Of a stretch of 64,000 nt of DNA, positions 29,516-36,919 are shown in pieces. The DNA comes from Pseudomonas sp. GD03944. Lineage in GTDB: Bacteria > Pseudomonadota > Gammaproteobacteria > Pseudomonadales > Pseudomonadaceae. Position 1 is the stretch's first letter. Each line of letters begins with the position of its first letter. The stretch is taken from assembly GCF_029839275.1 (NCBI RefSeq), contig NZ_JAOCAH010000009.1, positions 1 through 64,000 of the forward strand. The letters run 5' to 3'. A program made the translations under genes and the position numbers. The notes below the pieces were generated by a model. That model worked only from the letters and a program-made list of their open reading frames with translations, was not told where the DNA came from and did not search any database.

Positions 29516-29845
29516 ATGAAACATCTCGGAAACGTATCGCTGCTGTTGGTGGGCGCCCTGTTGTTGCAAGGTTGCGCCGGTACTGCGCTGAGCACCGAAG
29601 GGCAGGGCGTGCGCATCATCTCTGCCGACGAGGCGAAGAAGTGCAAGTTCGTCGACACCGTCAGCAGCAACAACCAGCACACCCTGGTCGGTGAGCCGGA
29701 AGAAGACGCACGCAATCAGGCCCGCAACCGCGTTGCCAGCCTGGGTGGCAACGCCCTGCACATCAAGTCCACCAACAACCAGATCGCGCCGTCGGGTGTC
29801 GGTTCGATCTTCACGTTGAACGGTGAAGCCTACTCCTGCCGTTAA
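29516..29845 (+). CDS. DUF4156 small lipoprotein
   Basis: A 109-residue lipoprotein: signal peptide with lipobox LLLQGC (Cys20), then a DUF4156-like domain (GVRIISADEAKKCKFVDTV, ARNRVASLGGNALHI). Two further cysteines (Cys43 region and near the C-terminus) may pair. DUF4156 proteins are outer-membrane or periplasmic lipoproteins without known function. It sits between yqiK and the ATPase gene, after an AGAGGAG site. Confidence 0.82.
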   Translation: MKHLGNVSLLLVGALLLQGCAGTALSTEGQGVRIISADEAKKCKFVDTVSSNNQHTLVGEPEEDARNQARNRVASLGGNALHIKSTNNQIAPSGVGSIFTLNGEAYSCR

Positions 29846-29863
29846 TCCCGGCTCGGTAGTACA

Positions 29864-29892
29864 GGCGCCGCACGGGTCATCAGTGCGGCGCC
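29864..29892 (+). terminator. GC-rich hairpin after the DUF4156 gene
   Basis: Perfect 10-bp stem GGCGCCGCAC (29864-29873) with GTGCGGCGCC (29883-29892), nine-base loop, no T run. May protect the mRNA 3' end or pause transcription. Confidence 0.45.
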
Positions 29893-30016
29893 AGGTGGGC
29901 ACCTGCCCGAGCGCGCCCGGCGCCTGAACCCGGGACCCATTTTGCACGAGAACGCCGAAGCCTTCGGACGCTCGTCGCCCATGAACGCTGCTTCTTCAAC
30001 ACATAGGGAATGTTGT

Positions 30017-30256
30017 ATGTCAGAGCCAAGAGACTACCTGGAGATGTCCTTCCGTTCGATCCAGTGCTTCAGCAACGACGGCCGCCTGGACGTGCAGGAG
30101 CTGGGCGCGCTGCTGAGCATCGCCGAGCGCGACGGGGTGATCGACGACAACGAGATTCGCGTGCTGAAGAAGATCATCGCGCACATCAAGCCCGAAGAAC
30201 TCGACCCCGCGATGCGCGACAAGGTCGCCGAGATCGCACAGAAAATCGGCGCCTGA
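30017..30256 (+). CDS. Small TerB-like acidic helical protein
   Basis: A 79-residue acidic, helical protein. The stretch LLSIAERDGVIDDNEIRVLK resembles the core of TerB/DUF533 proteins (ADG-x-(I/V)D-x2-E), which can bind divalent metal. The ATG at 30017 follows AGGGAA; the open frame from 29942 is longer but not family-like. It precedes the giant ATPase gene by 106 bp and may be its small partner, which is inference from position only. Confidence 0.7.
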   Translation: MSEPRDYLEMSFRSIQCFSNDGRLDVQELGALLSIAERDGVIDDNEIRVLKKIIAHIKPEELDPAMRDKVAEIAQKIGA

Positions 30257-30362
30257 TCCGCGCCGAGACCGTTTCCAGCCCAGGGCCCGTGCCGCTGGGC
30301 GATGGTCCCCCGGGCGTCGGGGGTACCTTGCTTGCAGACACCGCAGATTCAGGAAGACCACG

Positions 30363-33300
30363 ATGTCGGATGCCGTAGCCCAACCACAGGATGTATTGGA
30401 CAAAGCCGTCGCCGAAGGCGGCGCCTATGAGGTGCTGCACCGGCGCCTGCAGGAGCAGGGCCAGCGCCTGCGCCAGCTGACCGAAACGCTCAATGGCCAG
30501 CGCCTGGCCGAATTCGGCAGCAGCCACATGGAGGCCATCGGCCGGGTCCGCATCCGCACCGAGAACAACTGCATCGCCCGCGACATCGTCCAGGTCGGCG
30601 AGTGCCTGCTGTTCGGCTACAACGTGTTCATCGGCCTGAAGAAGGAAACCCACGTCGCCGACGTGTTCTCCCTCTACCGCCTGGTGGAAGGCAGCGATGG
30701 CTACGAGGCAGAGCCCGTGCCGCTGGAGGGCAGCTTCCTGGCCCAGGCCAGCTTCGTCGCCGACTTCAACGAGCTGTACACCTACTACAAGAACACCCGC
30801 CTGTTGCAGCTGGCCATCCGCGACGGCAAGTTGCTGGCGAGCTTCCAGATCGGCGAACGGATCAGCGACATCCGCGTGTTCCGCTGGTCGATCTCCACCG
30901 ACGGCAAGGACGTCCGCTACATCGACAACCGGGGCGAGCGCGATATCGCGCTGCCGGCGCCGTTCGACTTCGAGTGGCAGAAGACGTCCCGCGAGATGGT
31001 GGTCATGGGCCGCCATCCGCACATGAACATCCTCGACACCGTCTTCGTCGAAACCATCGGCGGCGACCTGACCATCAAGGTCGAGAACAACACCCAGGAC
31101 GGCCTGGGCATCTACCGCGAAGCCGTGGTGGACAAGACCCAGTCCCTGGACGACGCGCAGATCGAATACGCCCGCCTGGGCAGCCTGATCCTGCTGAAGA
31201 TCCTGCCGTACCGCGAAGAGCAGTGGCGCTACCTGGTGTTCAACAGCCTGACCCGCCAGGTGGAGCGCATCGACGCCATCGGCCTGGCCTGCGTGCAGTT
31301 GCCGGAAGACCACGGCATCATCTTCCCCGGCGGCTACTACCTGCAGAACGGCGAGCACAAGACCTTCGAGCAATCGATGGTCGGCATGCGCTTCAAGCGC
31401 TCGGTGCGCTCGCCCAATGGCGAAGACGTGCAGTACATCTTCTACCACCCGGAAGAAGGCCGTGCGGCGCTGTTCACCTACAACATGATCAACCGCCAGC
31501 TGCACAACCCGATCTTCGGCCACGGCTACGCACGCCTGGAAGACGGGCGCATGGTGATCTTCTCCGCCGAGGGCAGCGAGCCGACCCGCATCCACCCGAT
31601 GCAGATCTGGCAGACGCCATTCGAGAGCGAAGACTACGCCGCCCGCCAGCCAGCGCGCAGCGGTTTCTTCGGGCGGATCGGCAACGCCGAGTTGGTGCGC
31701 GGGGTGTCCGACCTGCTCAACCTCAGCCGCGAGATCGACAGCCGCGAAGTGTCGGTGGCGCGCTACACCCAGCTGTGCCAGAACACCCGCCGCCTGTTCG
31801 ACATCTACCACTGGCTGGGCGACGCCCAGTGTGCCGAGCTGGCGCCGCTGCTGCGCGAGGTGGCGTCCACTGGCGAGCTGGTGCTCGACGAGTTCGAGAA
31901 GGTCGAGAGCATCCGCCAGCAGTCGGCCCGGGCCATGGCCGAGGCGGAAACCCGGCAGAAGAGCCTGCTGTCCGGCCTGCTGGTCGACAGCTGGGACGAA
32001 GTGCAGCATTTCGTCGAGGCGCTCAATGCCATCACCGCCCAGCGCGGCCAGTTGCTGACCATCCGCGATTACCGCTACATCGACGTGGCGCGCATTGACG
32101 CCATGGAAGCCGAGCTGCTCGAAGCGCAGGAACGTGCCGCCACCGCCACCTCTGCGTTCCTCGCCAGCGATGCGGCGCTGCAGCCCTACGTGCTGCGCCT
32201 GGCCGAGCTGGATGCCCTGGCGCAGAAAGCCGAGAGCGTCACCCAGCTGAATGAGCCGCTGGCCGAGATGCAGGTGATGGCCGGCAACCTGGACATGCTG
32301 TCGAGCCTGATGGCGTCGCTGAAGATCGACGACGCCACCCAGCGCACGCGCATCGTCGAGTCGATTTCCGAGGTCTACGCCCGTCTCAACCAGGCCAAGG
32401 CCCGCGCCGAGCAGCGCCGCAAGGGGCTGGGTTCGGCCGAGACCGTGGCGCAGTTCGGCGCCCAGTTCAAATTGTTCAGCCAGGGCATCACCAACGCCCT
32501 GGCGCTGGCCCAGGACCCGGAGAAGTGCGACGAGCAGCTGTCGCGCCTGCTGGTGCAACTGGAGGAACTGGAAAGCCAGTTCGGCGACCACGAACAGTTC
32601 CTCAGCGACATCCTCGGCAAGCGCGAAGAGCTGCTGGAAACCTTCGAGGCGCACAAGCAGAGCCTGCTCGACGAGCGCCAGCGTCGCGCCCAGGGCGTGC
32701 TCGATGCCGCCCAGCGCATCCTCGACAGCCTGGGTCGGCGCACCGCGCGCCTGACCCAGATGGACGAACTCAACGCCTTCTTCGCCGCCGACCCGCTGAT
32801 CCTCAAGCTGCGCGAAATGGCCGAGCGCCTGCGCGAACTGAAGGACAGCGTCAAGGCCGACGACGTCGAGGCGCGCCTGAAGGCGGCCCGGGACCAGGCG
32901 GTGCGTGCCCTGCGCGACAAGAGCGAGCTGTTCGAAGAGGGCGGCAACGTCATCAAGCTCGGCCCGCGCCACCGCTTCAGCGTCAACACCCAGGAACTCG
33001 ACCTGACCCTGATGCCGCGCGGCGATGCGCTGCATTTGCACCTGACCGGCACCGATTTCCTCGAACCGTTGCGCGACGAAACCCTGGAGAGCCTGCGCGA
33101 TTACTGGCAGGTGTCGCTGGAGTCCGAGTCGCCGACCCTCTACCGGGCCGAGTACCTGGCCGGCCTGGTGCTGGACGCCGCGCTCGCCGGCCGTGACGGG
33201 CTCGACCTGGATCAGCTCAAGACCCACCTGGTGCAGCCGGACACCCTGACCCGGTTGATCCGCGACTTCGCCGCGCCGCGCTACAAGGATGCCTACGAAA

Positions 33301-35606
33301 AGGGTATCCACGACCACGATGCGGCCCTGATCCTCAGCCAGTTGCTGCCGCTGCGCGAAAGCGCCGGCCTGCTGCGCTATGCGCCCACCGCCCGCGGGTT
33401 CGCCGCGCTGTTCTGGAACCGCTGGGGCGAGGACATCGAGGCCGAGCTGTGGCCCGAGCAGGCCCGCAGCAGCCTGCACCTGCGCCAGCTGTTCGGCAGC
33501 GGCGAGGGTGTGCAGCGCCTGCAGCGCGAAATCGCCACGGCGATGGAGCGCTTCCTGGTCCTGAACCCGCTGCCGGTCACCGCCGCGCAGCGGGAGGCCG
33601 CCTCGGCCTACCTGGTGGAAGAGCTGGCGGCCAAGCCCATCGCCTTCACCTTCAGCAAATACGCCCGGCAATTGCTCGAGGGGCTGCAGCAGCGCCTGCA
33701 GGCTAGCCACGTGTGGGACGACTACCGCGAGGCACTGGACAACCTGCGCGGTCGCCCGGTGCAGCGCTGGTCGCTGGTGCAGACCTGGCTCGATGGTCTG
33801 TGTGCCCAGGACGAAGCGTTGGCGGAACTGGCCGAATACATTCCCGAGGCCGTGGCCATCAGCCTGCTGGACGAGGAGTTCCCGCGCCGCTTCACCGAGG
33901 TCGACCTGCGCTTCACGGTCAGCGGCCTGCTCGGCGATCACCCGCGCCTGCAGGACGGAACGCTGGTGCTGGCCATCGACGATTACTTCGCGCGCCTGGC
34001 CCAGCACCGTGGCGAGTTCGTGCCGCAGTTGCAGCGCTACCAGGCCCTGCGCCAGGAGGTGATCAACCGCGAACGTCAGGCCCTGCGCCTGTCCGAGTTC
34101 AAGCCGCGGCCGCTGTCGTCCTTCGTGCGCAACAAGCTGATCAACGACGTCTACCTGGGCTTCATCGGCGACAACCTGGCCAAGCAGATGGGCACCGCCG
34201 GCGAGAACAAGCGCACCGACCTGATGGGCCTGCTGATGCTCATCTCGCCGCCCGGCTACGGCAAGACCACGCTGATGGAGTACGTGGCGCACCGTCTGGG
34301 GCTGATCTTCATGAAGGTCAATGGCCCGGCCCTGGGGCACGAAGTGCGTTCCATCGACCCGGCCCAGGCGCCGGACGCCACCTCGCGCCAGGAGCTGGAA
34401 AAGCTCAACCTGGCGCTGGAGATGGGCAACAACGTGATGCTGTACGTCGACGACATTCAGCACACCCATCCCGAATTCCTGCAGAAATTCATCTCGCTGT
34501 GCGACGGCACCCGTCGCATCGAGGGCGTGTGGAAGGGCAAGACCAAGACCTACGACATGCGCGGCAAGAAGTTCTGCGTGGTGATGAGCGGCAACCCGTA
34601 CACCGAGTCCGGCGATGTGTTCAAGATCCCCGACATGCTCGCCAACCGGGCTGACATCTATAACCTCGGCGACACCCTGGGCGGCATGCAGGAGGCGTTC
34701 GGTCTGAGCTACATCGAAAACAGCCTGACTTCCAACCCGGTGCTGGCGCCGCTTGCCACCCGCGACATGGCCGACGTCTACCGCTTCGTGGCCAAGGCAG
34801 AGGGCAAGCCGTTCTCCGCCAACGAGCTGTCGCACACCTACAGCGCTGCCGAGATCAACGAGATCACCTCGACCCTGCAACGCCTGATGCAGGTGCGTGA
34901 CGTGGTCGGCCGGGTCAACCAGCAGTACATCGTCAGCGCTGCCCAGGCCGATACCTACCGCACCGAACCGCCGTTCAAGCTGCAGGGCAGCTACCGCAAC
35001 ATGAACAAGATGGCAGAGAAGATCAGCTCGGTGATGAACGACACCGAACTGCTGCAGCTGATCGCCGACCACTACCAGGGCGAGTCGCAGTTGCTGACCA
35101 CCGGTGCCGAGGAGAACCTGCTCAAGCTCGCCGAGTTGCGCGGCAACCAGACGCCCGAGCAGGCCGAGCGCTGGGCGCAGATCAAGCGCGACTTCATGCG
35201 CAACAAGGCCATGGGCGGCAGCGACAGCGATGTCGGTGGCCGGGTGGTGGCGCAACTCAACGACCTGGTGGAGGGCGTGCGCAACCTGGCGGCTGGCAAG
35301 CCGGCAGGCGAGGCACCGGTCATTCCGTGGGAGCAACTGCTGGCCGGCCTGGACAACCTTAGCAAGCTGCGTCCGCAGGTGGAGGTGGTCACACCGCCGC
35401 AACCGGGTACCCAGAAGCTGCTGGAGACCCTGGCTGATAGCCTGCAGAACAGCTTCCTGCCGCTGATCAAGGTGATGGACAAGAAGATCGATATCGACCT
35501 CGGCACCCACAATCGCATGGGCGAGATTTCCGGCCAGTTGCGCGAGCTGAGCGAGCAACTGGGCCAGAAGCATCGCAGCACCGACGCGGACGACGAGGCG
35601 CCGTGA
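30363..35606 (+). CDS. Giant AAA+ ATPase (DUF3686/'DNA repair ATPase' type)
   Basis: A 1747-residue cytoplasmic protein. Residues about 50-450 are beta-rich (propeller-like, DUF3686-type from memory). About 450-900 is a long coiled coil and 900-1250 an alpha-rich middle. An AAA+ domain follows: Walker A PPGYGKTT (1297-1304), Walker B MLYVDDIQ (near 1360), sensor-1 VVMSGNP (near 1407) and an arginine in DMLANRAD. A C-terminal helical tail ends at 1747. Databases often call relatives 'DNA repair ATPase', but I see no repair motif. Its stop overlaps the rhomboid GTG start by four bases. Confidence 0.85.
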   Translation: MSDAVAQPQDVLDKAVAEGGAYEVLHRRLQEQGQRLRQLTETLNGQRLAEFGSSHMEAIGRVRIRTENNCIARDIVQVGECLLFGYNVFIGLKKETHVADVFSLYRLVEGSDGYEAEPVPLEGSFLAQASFVADFNELYTYYKNTRLLQLAIRDGKLLASFQIGERISDIRVFRWSISTDGKDVRYIDNRGERDIALPAPFDFEWQKTSREMVVMGRHPHMNILDTVFVETIGGDLTIKVENNTQDGLGIYREAVVDKTQSLDDAQIEYARLGSLILLKILPYREEQWRYLVFNSLTRQVERIDAIGLACVQLPEDHGIIFPGGYYLQNGEHKTFEQSMVGMRFKRSVRSPNGEDVQYIFYHPEEGRAALFTYNMINRQLHNPIFGHGYARLEDGRMVIFSAEGSEPTRIHPMQIWQTPFESEDYAARQPARSGFFGRIGNAELVRGVSDLLNLSREIDSREVSVARYTQLCQNTRRLFDIYHWLGDAQCAELAPLLREVASTGELVLDEFEKVESIRQQSARAMAEAETRQKSLLSGLLVDSWDEVQHFVEALNAITAQRGQLLTIRDYRYIDVARIDAMEAELLEAQERAATATSAFLASDAALQPYVLRLAELDALAQKAESVTQLNEPLAEMQVMAGNLDMLSSLMASLKIDDATQRTRIVESISEVYARLNQAKARAEQRRKGLGSAETVAQFGAQFKLFSQGITNALALAQDPEKCDEQLSRLLVQLEELESQFGDHEQFLSDILGKREELLETFEAHKQSLLDERQRRAQGVLDAAQRILDSLGRRTARLTQMDELNAFFAADPLILKLREMAERLRELKDSVKADDVEARLKAARDQAVRALRDKSELFEEGGNVIKLGPRHRFSVNTQELDLTLMPRGDALHLHLTGTDFLEPLRDETLESLRDYWQVSLESESPTLYRAEYLAGLVLDAALAGRDGLDLDQLKTHLVQPDTLTRLIRDFAAPRYKDAYEKGIHDHDAALILSQLLPLRESAGLLRYAPTARGFAALFWNRWGEDIEAELWPEQARSSLHLRQLFGSGEGVQRLQREIATAMERFLVLNPLPVTAAQREAASAYLVEELAAKPIAFTFSKYARQLLEGLQQRLQASHVWDDYREALDNLRGRPVQRWSLVQTWLDGLCAQDEALAELAEYIPEAVAISLLDEEFPRRFTEVDLRFTVSGLLGDHPRLQDGTLVLAIDDYFARLAQHRGEFVPQLQRYQALRQEVINRERQALRLSEFKPRPLSSFVRNKLINDVYLGFIGDNLAKQMGTAGENKRTDLMGLLMLISPPGYGKTTLMEYVAHRLGLIFMKVNGPALGHEVRSIDPAQAPDATSRQELEKLNLALEMGNNVMLYVDDIQHTHPEFLQKFISLCDGTRRIEGVWKGKTKTYDMRGKKFCVVMSGNPYTESGDVFKIPDMLANRADIYNLGDTLGGMQEAFGLSYIENSLTSNPVLAPLATRDMADVYRFVAKAEGKPFSANELSHTYSAAEINEITSTLQRLMQVRDVVGRVNQQYIVSAAQADTYRTEPPFKLQGSYRNMNKMAEKISSVMNDTELLQLIADHYQGESQLLTTGAEENLLKLAELRGNQTPEQAERWAQIKRDFMRNKAMGGSDSDVGGRVVAQLNDLVEGVRNLAAGKPAGEAPVIPWEQLLAGLDNLSKLRPQVEVVTPPQPGTQKLLETLADSLQNSFLPLIKVMDKKIDIDLGTHNRMGEISGQLRELSEQLGQKHRSTDADDEAP

Positions 35607-36145
35607 GATCGCTGGCCGATCTGCGCCTGCTGCTGGCCCTGGCCGGCAGCATGCTGCTGGTGCAGCTCGGCAACAGCGTCAGCGGTGGCGCGCTCAACGT
35701 CTGGGGGTTGGTGCCGCGCCATGTCGAAGCGTTGCCCGGCATCCTCTTCGCACCCTGGCTGCACGGCAGCTGGGCGCACCTGCTGAGCAACCTCAGCGGC
35801 CTGCTGATCCTCGGTACCCTGGTGCTGCTGCGTTCGCGGCGCGACTTCCTGGCGGCCAGTGCCTTCATCATCCTGGTCAGCGGACTGCTGGTCTGGCTGT
35901 TCGGCCGCATCGGCCTGCACATCGGTGCCAGTGGCTGGCTGTTCGGCTTCTGGGGCCTGTTGCTGGCGCGGGCCTGGTTCGAGCGCAGCCTGCTCGACCT
36001 GCTGCTGGCCGCGCTAGTGTTCCTGCTCTATGGCGGCTGGCTGTTCGGCCTGCTGCCGCGTGACGGGGTGTCCTTCGAATACCACCTGGCCGGAGCCCTG
36101 AGCGGCGTGCTGTACGCCGCGCTCTGGCGCAAGAAACGAACCTGA
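35603..36145 (+). CDS. Rhomboid-family intramembrane serine protease
   Basis: A 180-residue protein with about six TM segments and the rhomboid signature: His54 and HLLSN (His59, Asn63) in TM2, GASG with the nucleophile Ser110 in TM4, and the catalytic His161 in TM6 (EYHLAGALSG). Rhomboids cut transmembrane helices within the bilayer. It starts with GTG overlapping the ATPase stop (GTGA), so it should be translated with the ATPase. The substrate is unknown; membrane neighbours YqiJ and YqiK are candidates by position. Confidence 0.85.
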   Translation: MRSLADLRLLLALAGSMLLVQLGNSVSGGALNVWGLVPRHVEALPGILFAPWLHGSWAHLLSNLSGLLILGTLVLLRSRRDFLAASAFIILVSGLLVWLFGRIGLHIGASGWLFGFWGLLLARAWFERSLLDLLLAALVFLLYGGWLFGLLPRDGVSFEYHLAGALSGVLYAALWRKKRT

Positions 36146-36160
36146 CGAAAAGGAATTTGC

Positions 36161-36841
36161 ATGGATTTCAACCGCCTTGACCAACACCTGCGCGACAGCC
36201 TCGCTGACCTGCGTCTGAGCAACGAGGAGCGCGACGAGCTGCGCGAACTGGGCAACGACCTCGGGCCGGACCAGGTGCGCTACATGCGCAACCGGGCGTT
36301 CGCCCTGGTGCGCGAGCTGGTTCAGAACCCCGAGGATGCGCTACCGGCCCTGAAATGGCTGGAACAGGTGATCAAGACCCTGGAGGTGCGCTGCTCGCCG
36401 ATCCGCGGGCAGGCCAGCGCCCACTTCAGCCCGGGCGAAAGCTGCCGCCAGCGCATTCGCGACCTGTGCCGCCAGGCCCGGGAATCGGTGGATGTCTGCG
36501 TCTACACCATCTCCGACGACCAGCTCAGCGACGAGCTGATTGCCGTGCACCGCCGCGGGATCGCCGTGCGCATCATCAGCGACAGCGAAAAGCGCTTCGA
36601 CGTCGGCAGCGACATCCAGCACCTGATCGACTCGGGCGTGCCGCTGCGCATCGACAACAGCCCCTTCCACATGCACCACAAGTTCGCCCTGTTCGACGGC
36701 CGCCTGCTGCTCAACGGCAGCTTCAACTGGACGCGCAGCGCCAGCACTAGCAACGAGGAAAACCTCCTAGTGACCGACGATCCGTACCTGGTGGCCGAGT
36801 ACCGCCGCGAGTTCGACAAGCTGTGGACGCGGTACGCCTGA
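36161..36841 (+). CDS. Phospholipase D-like protein, single HKD motif
   Basis: A 226-residue protein. Residues 1-80 are helical and charged. From about 85 there is one PLD domain with the HKD motif His172-x-Lys174-x4-Asp179 (HHKFALFD), GSFNWT (186-191) and a nearby glutamate pair (199-200). One HKD per chain means activity as a dimer, as in Nuc, BfiI and MitoPLD/Zucchini. No signal peptide or TM segment is visible, so it should be cytoplasmic. Substrate may be phospholipid or nucleic acid. It follows the rhomboid gene by 15 bp. Confidence 0.87.
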   Translation: MDFNRLDQHLRDSLADLRLSNEERDELRELGNDLGPDQVRYMRNRAFALVRELVQNPEDALPALKWLEQVIKTLEVRCSPIRGQASAHFSPGESCRQRIRDLCRQARESVDVCVYTISDDQLSDELIAVHRRGIAVRIISDSEKRFDVGSDIQHLIDSGVPLRIDNSPFHMHHKFALFDGRLLLNGSFNWTRSASTSNEENLLVTDDPYLVAEYRREFDKLWTRYA

Positions 36842-36876
36842 CGTCGAGCGAACGCCAGGCGTCGGGGGAGGGCAGG

Positions 36877-36900
36877 GCCGTCACGGTTGCCTGTGACGGC
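36877..36900. terminator. Hairpin between convergent genes
   Basis: Perfect 8-bp stem GCCGTCAC (36877-36884) with GTGACGGC (36893-36900), eight-base loop, no T run. It lies between the PLD gene end and the end of the first TM-repeat gene. Confidence 0.45.
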
Positions 36901-36919
36901 GGGTGGGCCTGATCGCCTG

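Noticed and set aside
30186..35573. A 1795-codon open frame on the minus strand, longer than the real gene opposite
   Set aside because: It mirrors the AAA+ ATPase gene. Its product is Leu/Gln/His/Val-rich without any motif. It is a by-product of high third-position GC in the sense gene. The same holds for the long antisense frames over purL and yqiK.
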